From: an uncultured Oscillospiraceae bacterium
GTDB taxonomy: Bacteria; Bacillota; Clostridia; Oscillospirales; Acutalibacteraceae
Assembly: GCA_902461995.1 (NCBI GenBank)
Contig: CABQAA010000169.1
Span: forward strand, 1-5,375
Direction of reading: 5' to 3'
Length of the DNA: 5,375 bases
Both the position numbers and the translations under genes were made by a program. Shown piece by piece: positions 1 through 4,581 of the stretch. The first letter of the stretch is position 1. Every line of letters starts with the position of its first letter. The notes beneath the pieces are model-generated. The model was not told the origin of the DNA and did not search any database. It worked only from the letters and a program-made list of their open reading frames with translations.

Positions 1-303
1 GAGCCGCTCAATGTGGACTGGGACGGCAACGAGCTTCTGCTTTCCGACATCCTCGGCAGCGATCCGGATCTGGTCAACCGCAATATCGAGCAGGAAGCGG
101 AGCGGGATCTGCTGCTCGAATGCGTCTCCCGGCTGTCGGAACGGGAGCAGCTCATTATGCAGCTGAGATTCGGCATCCGCGGCAATCAGGAGCATACACA
201 AAAAGAAGTGGCGGATCTGCTGGGCATCTCACAGTCCTATATCTCCCGTCTGGAAAAGAAGATCATCAAACGCCTGAAAAAGGATATCGAACGAGCCGGA
301 TAA
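1..303 (+). CDS. sigE: RNA polymerase sporulation sigma factor SigE, C-terminal part (5' end outside window)
   Basis: SigE directs mother-cell transcription early in sporulation; in Bacillus it is made as a membrane-associated pro-protein cleaved by SpoIIGA. Only the last 100 codons are present; frame 1 is open from the first base, so the GTG at 13 is an internal valine, not a start. The fragment opens with PLNVDWDGNELLLSDILG, a stretch nearly identical to SigE proteins I know (about residue 140 of roughly 240). It continues into sigma region 4: LSEREQLIMQLRFG at about 41-54 of the fragment (region 4.1), then the helix-turn-helix EVADLLGISQSYISRLEK at about 67-84, which reads the -35 element. 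It ends in the basic IIKRLKK tail. The expected upstream partner spoIIGA lies outside the window. The stop codon is two bases from a strong hairpin, so the gene ends its transcript. The pro-sequence and region 2 cannot be seen. Identification as SigE rather than SigK rests on recalled similarity. Confidence 0.93.
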   Translation, partial: EPLNVDWDGNELLLSDILGSDPDLVNRNIEQEAERDLLLECVSRLSEREQLIMQLRFGIRGNQEHTQKEVADLLGISQSYISRLEKKIIKRLKKDIERAG

Positions 304-305
304 AG

Positions 306-339
306 AGCGCCGCCCGGGTCTCGAGTCCCGGGCGGCGCT
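306..339. terminator. Shared bidirectional terminator between convergent sigE and sigG
   Basis: A perfect 13-bp stem pairs AGCGCCGCCCGGG (306-318) with CCCGGGCGGCGCT (327-339) around an 8-base loop. Read on the + strand it is followed by ATCTGTTTTTT (342-352), a good U-tract for ending sigE. Read on the - strand it is followed by CTCTTTATCC, a weaker U-rich stretch, for ending sigG. The sigE stop is 2 bases away and the last two bases of the sigG stop lie in the stem. The + strand U-tract falls within the last codons of sigG, so one element does two jobs in very little space. Confidence 0.85.
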
Positions 340-1105
340 AAATCTGTTTTTTGATGCGTTCCAGAGCTCCTTTTTCCAGACGCGATACCTGTGCCTGCGA
401 AATGCCGATTTCGGCGGACACCTCGATTTGGGTCATTCCTTTGAAAAACCGCAGGTTGAGTATTTTCTTTTCCCGGTCGTTGAGTCTGCGGATGGCCTCT
501 TTGAGAGCGATTTCATCCAGCCAATTGTTGTCGTCATTGTGGTCGCCCACCTGATCCATGACGTAGATCGTGTCGCCGCCGTCCGAATAGACCGGCTCGT
601 AAAGTGATACCGGCTCCACGATGGATTCGAGCGCCATGACCACGTCTTCCCGCGGAAGGTCGAGCTCTCTTGCGATTTCCTCCACCGTGGGTTCCCGCAG
701 ATTTTGGGTGGTCAGACGTTCCTTGACCTGCATGGCCTTGTAGGCGGTGTCCCGCATCGACCGGCTGATCCGGATGGAATTGTTGTCCCGGAGATACCGG
801 CGGATTTCGCCGATGATCATCGGAACGGCGTAGGTGGAAAACCGCACGTTCTGGGACAAGTCGAAATTGTCGATGGACTTGATCAGGCCGATACAGCCGA
901 CTTGAAAAAGGTCGTCGAGATTCTCGCCTCGCTGAGTGAACCGCTGAATCACGCTGAGCACCAGACGCAGATTGCCGTTTACCAGCTCCTCTCTGGCCTT
1001 TTTGTCACCGTCCCGGCTGAGCTTTAGTAACCGCATTTTCTCACTCTCACTGAGAACCTTCAAATTTGCCGTGTTGACACCGCAAATTTCCACCTTGTTG
1101 TACAT
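338..1105 (-). CDS. sigG: RNA polymerase sporulation sigma factor SigG (late forespore)
   Basis: SigG is the late forespore sigma factor, which turns on genes for spore DNA protection and germination. The 255-residue product is close to the 260 residues of the Bacillus protein. It begins with the characteristic NKVEICGV segment (3-10). Region 2 follows: LVNGNLRLVLSVIQRF at 41-56, DDLFQVGCIGLIKSIDNFD at 64-82, and FSTYAVPMIIGEIRRYLRDN at 89-108. Region 3 spans about 119-165. Region 4 has LNDREKKILNLRFF and the helix-turn-helix from T225 to about L248. Asn43 matches Bacillus SigG Asn45, reported to allow recognition by the anti-sigma factor CsfB/Gin; SigF has Glu there, which supports SigG over SigF. 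The ATG at 1105 is preceded on the - strand by AGAGGA at a usable distance. A SigF/SigG-type promoter lies just upstream. In Bacillus sigG follows sigE in the same direction; here it is convergent with sigE and divergent from ylmC. Confidence 0.95.
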   Translation of the reverse strand: MYNKVEICGVNTANLKVLSESEKMRLLKLSRDGDKKAREELVNGNLRLVLSVIQRFTQRGENLDDLFQVGCIGLIKSIDNFDLSQNVRFSTYAVPMIIGEIRRYLRDNNSIRISRSMRDTAYKAMQVKERLTTQNLREPTVEEIARELDLPREDVVMALESIVEPVSLYEPVYSDGGDTIYVMDQVGDHNDDNNWLDEIALKEAIRRLNDREKKILNLRFFKGMTQIEVSAEIGISQAQVSRLEKGALERIKKQI

Positions 1106-1120
1106 ACGGTCACATCCTCT

Positions 1121-1160
1121 CTGGAATATGGCATTACCATTCCATTATTGCCATATCCAG
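1121..1160. repeat. Imperfect palindrome upstream of sigG
   Basis: CTGGAATATGGCA (1121-1133) is the inverse of TGCCATATCCAG (1149-1160), with one extra A in the left arm and a 15-base centre. The arms cover the upstream part of the putative sigG -10 element, and the predicted transcription start falls in the centre. The sigG RNA would therefore carry only one arm, so any role is more likely at the DNA level (operator-like) than as an RNA hairpin. No regulator can be named from sequence alone. Confidence 0.5.
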
Positions 1161-1172
1161 GGAAATTCATGC
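1143..1172 (-). promoter_or_regulatory. Predicted SigF/SigG-dependent promoter of sigG
   Basis: On the - strand, GCATG (1172-1168) is followed by a 15-base spacer and GGCAATAATG (1152-1143). These fit the published Bacillus SigF consensus as I recall it (-35 GHATR, spacer near 15, -10 GGNNANAHTR) at every defined position. The predicted start is near 1137, giving a leader of about 30 bases before the sigG ATG. Bacillus sigG is first transcribed by SigF and then by SigG itself, whose promoters are similar, so one element could serve both. No SigA-like promoter was seen here on this strand. Confidence 0.65.
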
Positions 1173-1228
1173 AGTAAAAAGCTGGAATTCCCGCCCAAAT
1201 CCATTTGGTCTATCCGCGTTCCCCTCCG

Positions 1229-1236
1229 CATAGATT
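1229..1236 (+). promoter_or_regulatory. Possible mother-cell sigma (SigE/SigK type) -10 element before ylmC
   Basis: CATAGATT matches the SigE -10 consensus CATACANT at all defined positions except one. With the next A it also fits the SigK form CATANNNTA. It would give a start near 1243 and a leader of about 29 bases. No convincing -35 (ATA for SigE, AC for SigK) lies at the right distance: the region holds only TCTATC around 1209-1214. The call therefore rests on the -10 and on the sporulation context. Confidence 0.3.
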
Positions 1237-1257
1237 AGGGTAGAAAAGAGTGCCGAA

Positions 1258-1264
1258 AAGGAGG
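1258..1264 (+). promoter_or_regulatory. Ribosome binding site that sets the ylmC start
   Basis: AAGGAGG is a near-perfect Shine-Dalgarno sequence. It lies 7 bases before the ATG at 1272 and only 1 base before the in-frame GTG at 1266. The ATG is therefore the real start, and the two extra residues from the GTG are not made. Confidence 0.85.
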
Positions 1265-1271
1265 CGTGCCG

Positions 1272-1577
1272 ATGTTTTGCAGAATTACGGACATGCACGA
1301 TAAAGAGGTTATCAACGTATGTGACGGGACCCGGATCGGCTGCGTGGACGATGTCGAAGTGGACACCTGCACCGCGCAGCTGGTGGCGATCGTGGTGCAT
1401 GGACGGCCCAAGTGTATGGGTCTGCTGGGACATGACGAGGACATCGTGATATCCTGGAAAGAGATCGAGGTTATCGGGGAAGAGACCATTCTCGTCAATC
1501 ACCCCATGCCGCCGTGCTGTCCCGGTCCCAGACCCCGAAAAGGCGGGATTCTAGGCGGCATTTTCGGCGGAAGATAG
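1272..1577 (+). CDS. ylmC: YlmC/YmxH-family sporulation protein (PRC-barrel-like)
   Basis: The 101-residue product belongs to the small YlmC/YmxH family, a PRC-barrel-like fold conserved in endospore formers. Its precise biochemical role is not established. The family pattern is visible: an opening segment ITDMHDKEVINVCDGTRIG (5-23), an acidic strand DDVEVD (26-31), LVAIVVHG (37-44), then the closing ISWKEIEVIGEETILV (60-75), where W-x-x-I-x-x-I-G is the family hallmark. The tail is unusual: two adjacent cysteines at 82-83, proline-rich PGPRPRK, then GGILGGIFGGR. Seven cysteines in total (3, 17, 24, 33, 48, 82, 83) is high for such a protein. In Bacillus ylmC lies a little downstream of sigG, so the position supports orthology even though sigG is turned around here. 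No signal peptide or membrane segment is seen. Confidence 0.85.
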   Translation: MFCRITDMHDKEVINVCDGTRIGCVDDVEVDTCTAQLVAIVVHGRPKCMGLLGHDEDIVISWKEIEVIGEETILVNHPMPPCCPGPRPRKGGILGGIFGGR

Positions 1578-1599
1578 CGGATCCTCGTTGATTCTGCCC

Positions 1600-1620
1600 A
1601 AAACCGGTGTTTTTTCATTT
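1600..1620 (+). terminator. Weak possible terminator after ylmC
   Basis: AAAAC (1600-1604) can pair with GTTTT (1609-1613) around CGGT, and the T-rich run TTTTTTCATTTTT follows. The stem is only five pairs, four of them A-T, so the hairpin is weak. It may be just an AT-rich stretch upstream of the rpsB promoter. Some ylmC transcription may read into rpsB. Confidence 0.25.
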
Positions 1621-1657
1621 TTGTGGAAGGTGAATCTGCCAAAAATTGTGCAGTGGC

Positions 1658-1686
1658 TTGCCAAGAGGCTGAATCCGTGGTATACT
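1658..1686 (+). promoter_or_regulatory. SigA-type extended -10 promoter of rpsB-tsf
   Basis: TTGCCA (1658-1663, 5 of 6 to TTGACA) is followed by an ideal 17-base spacer and TATACT (1681-1686, 5 of 6 to TATAAT). TGG directly before the -10 forms an extended -10 motif. The predicted start is near 1693, giving a leader of about 125 bases. Such a strong vegetative promoter is expected for a ribosomal protein operon. Confidence 0.85.
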
Positions 1687-1702
1687 ATTGCGGCAAAACA
1701 CA

Positions 1703-1787
1703 TGCAGGAGCGTAGCTCCGCCGGGTGCCGCAGTCTGCGGTTGGCGGAGATGCCGTCAAAAATTTGATTTGGCGTGCAGCTCCCGCA
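1703..1787 (+). promoter_or_regulatory. Structured rpsB leader RNA, candidate S2 autoregulatory element
   Basis: The leader can be drawn as a three-way junction. The closing helix pairs 1703-1711 with 1779-1787 (TGCAGGAGC with GCTCCCGCA, one A-C mismatch). Arm two has a perfect 7-bp stem, CTCCGCC (1716-1722) with GGCGGAG (1743-1749), capped by CCGCA-GTC-TGCGG (1728-1740). Arm three pairs GCC (1752-1754) with GGC (1771-1773) and TCAA (1756-1759) with TTGA (1764-1767). An alternative local hairpin, GGAGC-GTA-GCTCC (1707-1719), excludes both the closing helix and arm two. S2 represses its own mRNA in enterobacteria; whether this leader does the same is inference. The pairing was done by hand with no energy calculation. 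Confidence 0.5.
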
Positions 1788-1800
1788 GAGGGTAAAACCG

Positions 1801-1808
1801 AAGGAGGA
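1801..1808 (+). promoter_or_regulatory. Ribosome binding site of rpsB
   Basis: AAGGAGGA lies 9 bases before the ATG at 1818 and decides the start. An in-frame GTG at 1725 would add 31 residues, but it lies inside the folded leader and would give an extension foreign to S2 proteins. CTCC segments in the leader (1716-1719 and 1780-1783) could pair with GGAG here. Confidence 0.85.
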
Positions 1809-1817
1809 TTTTGCACT

Positions 1818-2570
1818 ATGGCAGTCGTATCCATGAAACAGTTGCTCGAAGCGGGCGTCCATTTCGGACACCAGACCAGACGCTGGAACCCCAAAATGGC
1901 TCCCTACATCTTCACCGAGCGCAACGGTATCTACATCATCGATCTGCAGAAGACCGTCCGCAAGCTGGAAGAGGCGTACATGTTCGTGCGGGAGCTCTCT
2001 GCGAAGGGCGAATCCGTGCTGTTTGTCGGCACGAAGAAGCAGGCGCAGGAATCTATCCGCGAGGAAGCGGAGCGCGCCGGTGCGTATTTCGTCAATGCCC
2101 GCTGGCTCGGCGGCATGCTGACAAACTTCCGTACCATTCGCGGCCGGATCACCCGTCTGAGCCAGCTCAAGGCTATGTCCGAGGACGGAACCTTCGATCT
2201 GCTTCCGAAGAAGGAAGTCATCAAGCTCAACCATGAAATTGAAAAGCTCGAGAAATTCCTCGGCGGCATCAAGGGCATGAACAAAATCCCCGGTGCTCTC
2301 TTCATCGTCGATCCCCGCAAAGAAAAGATCGCGGTTGCCGAAGCGAAGAAACTTGGTATTCCGATTGTCGCCATTGTGGACACCAACTGCGATCCGGACG
2401 ATGTGGACTATATCATCCCCGGCAATGACGACGCCATCCGCGCCGTTAAACTGATCGCCGGCACCATGGCCAACGCCATTCTCGAAGGCCGTCAGGGCGA
2501 GGACAATGCGGCGGAGGATGAGGCTGCGGCACAGAAAGACGCCGAACAGCCGGCTGCCGCGGCGGAATAA
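1818..2570 (+). CDS. rpsB: 30S ribosomal protein S2
   Basis: S2 is a late-assembling protein of the small ribosomal subunit, bound near the 30S neck with S1 or its equivalents. The 250-residue product has the usual length. It shows the N-terminal signature AGVHFGHQTRRWNPKMAPYI (12-31), then NGIYIIDLQKT, VLFVGTKKQAQE and RWLGGMLTNF. The coiled-coil hairpin around 100-145 is recognisable by its charged KKEVIKLNHEIEKLEKFLGGI stretch, and VDTNCDPDDVDYIIPGNDDA falls at 187-206. The last 25 or so residues are an alanine- and acid-rich tail of low complexity, often variable in S2. The gene heads an operon with tsf 51 bases downstream, under an extended -10 promoter and a folded leader that may give feedback control. 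The stop codon lies inside a small hairpin. Nothing in the body of the protein looks defective. Confidence 0.98.
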   Translation: MAVVSMKQLLEAGVHFGHQTRRWNPKMAPYIFTERNGIYIIDLQKTVRKLEEAYMFVRELSAKGESVLFVGTKKQAQESIREEAERAGAYFVNARWLGGMLTNFRTIRGRITRLSQLKAMSEDGTFDLLPKKEVIKLNHEIEKLEKFLGGIKGMNKIPGALFIVDPRKEKIAVAEAKKLGIPIVAIVDTNCDPDDVDYIIPGNDDAIRAVKLIAGTMANAILEGRQGEDNAAEDEAAAQKDAEQPAAAAE

Positions 2571-2580
2571 GATATTCCGC
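2562..2580 (+). repeat. Intercistronic hairpin over the rpsB stop codon
   Basis: GCGGAATA (2562-2569) pairs perfectly with TATTCCGC (2573-2580) around an AGA loop, covering the rpsB TAA stop (2568-2570). No T-run follows, so it is not a typical terminator. It could be an mRNA processing or stability element that tunes tsf relative to rpsB, or it could be chance. Confidence 0.45.
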
Positions 2581-2621
2581 GTAATTCCCCTGAAAGAAAC
2601 AGCGAAAGGAATGGTTAAATC

Positions 2622-3545
2622 ATGGCATTTACAGCAAAAGATGTGCAGATGCTGCGCGAGAAGACCGGCGTCGGCATGATGGATTGTAAGAAAGCGCTCA
2701 CCGAAGCCGACGGCGATATGGACAAAGCCGCGGACATCCTGCGTGAAAAGGGTCTGGCCGCTCAGGTGAAAAAGGCCGGCCGCGTGGCTGCCGAAGGCGC
2801 CGTTTACGCCACCGTCTGCGACGAGTGCAAGGTCGGCGTGGTGGTCGAGGTCAACTCCGAGACCGACTTTGCCGCCAAGAGCGATAAGTTCCAGGAATTC
2901 ATCCAGGGCGTGGCGAATGTGATTCTCAAGAAGAATCCTGCCGATGTGGCTTCGCTCATGGAGATGGAATATGAGGAAGGCCGCACTGTCACCCAGGCGC
3001 TGCAGGATCGGGTGCTGGTCATCGGTGAAAACCTGAGCATCCGCCGTTTTGTCCGTTATGAGGGCGACTGCGTGGCGTATGTCCACGGCGGCGGCCGGAT
3101 CGGCGTGCTGGTCCGGTTTGAGGCCGACGGCGCTGCGAGCGGTTCCGCCGTACTCAAGGAATGCGGTAAGGACGTTGCGATGCAGATCGCGGCCCTGAAT
3201 GCGATGTATCTGGATAAATCGTCTGTGCCGGCTTCGGCTATCGAGAAGGAAAAGGAAATCCTGTTTGCGCAGATCAAAAACGATCCGAAAACTGCCAGCA
3301 AACCCGACGCGATCATCACCAAAATGGTCGACGGCCGGATCGGCAAGTTCTATGAGAACAACTGCCTCATGCAGCAGGCGTTCGTGAAAAACGGCGACAT
3401 TACGGTCGAGCAGTATGTGGCCGACTGTGCCAAAACTGCCGGCGGCGCCATGAAGGTTGCGGAATTCGTTCGCTTTGAAAAGGGCGAAGGTCTGCAGAAG
3501 CGCGAAGACGACTTCGCCGCTGAAGTGGCCGGTATGATGAAATAA
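2622..3545 (+). CDS. tsf: Translation elongation factor Ts (EF-Ts)
   Basis: EF-Ts is the guanine-nucleotide exchange factor that releases GDP from EF-Tu in the cytoplasm. The 307-residue product has the N-terminal UBA-like domain (about 4-45) with the signature LREKTGVGMMDCKKAL (11-26). The core follows: the exchange motif T81-D82-F83 sits in NSETDFAAKSDKF, as in well-studied EF-Ts proteins, and its phenylalanine inserts into EF-Tu. The second core repeat holds DVAMQIAALNAMYL and the region VDGRIGKFYENNCLMQQAFV, matching the conserved C-terminal part. AAAGGA (2605-2610) stands 11 bases before the ATG, a slightly long spacing. It is co-transcribed with rpsB and closed by a strong terminator. 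In many Bacillota pyrH and frr follow tsf; here they do not. Confidence 0.98.
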   Translation: MAFTAKDVQMLREKTGVGMMDCKKALTEADGDMDKAADILREKGLAAQVKKAGRVAAEGAVYATVCDECKVGVVVEVNSETDFAAKSDKFQEFIQGVANVILKKNPADVASLMEMEYEEGRTVTQALQDRVLVIGENLSIRRFVRYEGDCVAYVHGGGRIGVLVRFEADGAASGSAVLKECGKDVAMQIAALNAMYLDKSSVPASAIEKEKEILFAQIKNDPKTASKPDAIITKMVDGRIGKFYENNCLMQQAFVKNGDITVEQYVADCAKTAGGAMKVAEFVRFEKGEGLQKREDDFAAEVAGMMK

Positions 3546-3559
3546 GCCGATTGTATACC

Positions 3560-3600
3560 AAAACCCAGGTCTGTTCCAAACGGAGCAGACCTGGGTTTTT
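3560..3600 (+). terminator. Strong intrinsic terminator of the rpsB-tsf operon
   Basis: AAAACCCAGGTCTGTTCC (3560-3577) pairs with GGAGCAGACCTGGGTTTT (3582-3599): an 18-bp stem with one G-T wobble and an AAAC loop, ending in five Ts. It begins 14 bases after the tsf stop. The A-tract on the left arm could also let it work on the opposite strand. Confidence 0.93.
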
Positions 3601-3726
3601 ATGTTGTGGAATATATCTGTCTGGAGCACTTCCCTCCTCGGCTCTACTAAGGCTGGCTATAAACAAGGATTGGAAGGCTGTACGGTTATGACAAAACGAC
3701 AAACCGGAACCATATAAAATGAAGAC
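3601..3726. other. Non-coding gap between tsf and the sugar operon, no gene seen
   Basis: No reading frame here has a ribosome binding site and a recognisable product. The + strand holds a promoter-like pair: ATGACA (3688-3693, 5 of 6 to TTGACA) and TATAAA (3713-3718, 5 of 6 to TATAAT), with a 19-base spacer. It would start RNA near 3725, at the foot of the next hairpin and antisense to the ThuA gene. This is weak and may only reflect the T-rich tail of the opposing terminator. Confidence 0.35.
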
Positions 3727-3765
3727 GGCCCCTAAAGTCCTAGGACTTTGGGGGCCTGGCTATAA
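3653..3765 (+). repeat. Short direct repeat CTGGCTATAA flanking the intergenic hairpin
   Basis: CTGGCTATAA occurs at 3653-3662 and again at 3756-3765. The similarity continues as ACAA in the first copy and CAA in the second. The 10-base identity within about 100 bases is more than expected by chance, but no transposase or terminal inverted repeats accompany it. It could be the trace of a small insertion or a deletion scar. Confidence 0.35.
3727..3756 (-). terminator. Probable terminator of the ThuA/dehydrogenase operon
   Basis: GGCCCCTAAAGTC (3727-3739) pairs with GACTTTGGGGGCC (3744-3756), 13 pairs including one T-G wobble, around a CTAG loop. On the - strand it is followed by GTCTTCATTTTATAT, a moderate U-rich run. 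It lies 53 bases past the ThuA stop codon. On the + strand there is no T-run, so it points to the - strand operon. Confidence 0.65.
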
Positions 3766-3809
3766 CAACCATCTATGGAGTTCATTATTTTCCAGGAATT
3801 TTACAAGGC

Positions 3810-4562
3810 TTAATACTGATCGATGGGCAGGCCCTTGGCCACCCGCTCCTCGGTCGTATCGTCATGATGGAAGCATTCGAGGGTGGAACGCCAGTTTTCG
3901 GGCGCAGCCCAGCGGACGGCATTGCCGATGATCTTCAGGATAGCGGGGTTGTTATAGATGGGATTGGTTTCGTGGCCGGGCTGAAAATAAAAGACTTTGC
4001 CCGCGCCTCTGCGCCAGCAGCAGCCGGAGCGGAACAGTTCGCCGCCCCGGAACCAGCCTGCGTAGACCAGTTCATCCGGCTGGGGAATGTCAAAAAACTC
4101 GCCGTACATCTCTTCGTTCGGCAGCTCGATACTAGCGGGCACATCCTTGGCGATCGGGTGGCCGGGATTGACGCACCACAGCCGCTCATAATCGCCGTCC
4201 CGCCAGCGGAGGGAACAGGTAGTGCCCATCAGCAGACGGAAAGGCTTGGAATAGTGGCCGGAATGCAGGACGATGAGGCCCATGCCGAGCAGCACCCGAT
4301 CGGCGACCCTGCGGGCAAGATCGTCCGGCACCAGATGATGTCCTGCGTGTCCCCACCAAATCATCACATCGGTGGTGTCGAGCACTTCCGCGGGCAGGCC
4401 GCATTCTGGCTGATCCTGCGTGGCGATTCGAACGTCGAGTTCGTCCGGGCTCTGTTTCAAATAGTTCGCAATGGCGCCGTGAATCCCCTCGGGATAATGC
4501 GCCATCTGATCGGCCATTTCTTTTTCATGGATGTTTTCGTTCCATACCGTGACACGCAGCAT
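3810..4562 (-). CDS. ThuA-family protein (trehalose utilization, glutamine amidotransferase-like fold)
   Basis: ThuA-family proteins have a class I glutamine amidotransferase-like fold and accompany disaccharide and glycoside catabolism, as in trehalose use by Sinorhizobium; their exact reaction is not settled. The 250-residue product has typical length and motifs: VTVWNENIHEKE (4-15), YPEGIHGAIA (23-32), DVMIWWGHAGHH (65-76), GMGLIVLHSGH (93-103), an EEMYGEFFDIP segment (150-160), and FYFQPGHET (191-199). No cysteine lies in the GLIVLHSGH turn where amidotransferases carry their nucleophile, consistent with the family not being a glutaminase; His72, His100, His103 and His197 are candidate functional residues. 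GAGGAG lies 9 bases before the ATG. The dehydrogenase gene ends 19 bases upstream on the same strand, so the two are almost certainly one operon. No signal peptide is seen, so the protein is probably cytoplasmic. The substrate cannot be named. Confidence 0.9.
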   Translation of the reverse strand: MLRVTVWNENIHEKEMADQMAHYPEGIHGAIANYLKQSPDELDVRIATQDQPECGLPAEVLDTTDVMIWWGHAGHHLVPDDLARRVADRVLLGMGLIVLHSGHYSKPFRLLMGTTCSLRWRDGDYERLWCVNPGHPIAKDVPASIELPNEEMYGEFFDIPQPDELVYAGWFRGGELFRSGCCWRRGAGKVFYFQPGHETNPIYNNPAILKIIGNAVRWAAPENWRSTLECFHHDDTTEERVAKGLPIDQY

Positions 4563-4581
4563 AGAATAAATCTCCTCAAGT

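Noticed and set aside
1590..1645. Two similar stretches GATTCTGCCCAAAA and GAATCTGCCAAAAA upstream of rpsB
   Set aside because: They are imperfect, short and without inverted symmetry or spacing to the promoter that would suggest an operator; chance similarity is likely.
1725..1817. An in-frame upstream GTG start for rpsB adding 31 residues
   Set aside because: The strong Shine-Dalgarno at 1801-1808 fits the ATG at 1818, the extension is unlike S2 proteins, and the region forms the structured leader.
2611..2679. A short upstream ATG frame overlapping the start of tsf
   Set aside because: The ATG directly touches the AAAGGA site with no spacing and is out of frame with tsf; the EF-Ts start at 2622 gives the canonical N-terminus.
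1551..3629. A 692-codon open frame on the - strand opposite rpsB and tsf
   Set aside because: It lies wholly antisense to two certain genes, has no family resemblance and runs through the rpsB promoter and leader. It arises from the codon bias of rpsB and tsf.
3400..3702. A 100-codon frame on the - strand in the tsf-ThuA gap
   Set aside because: It overlaps the end of tsf and the strong terminator in antisense, with no recognisable product.
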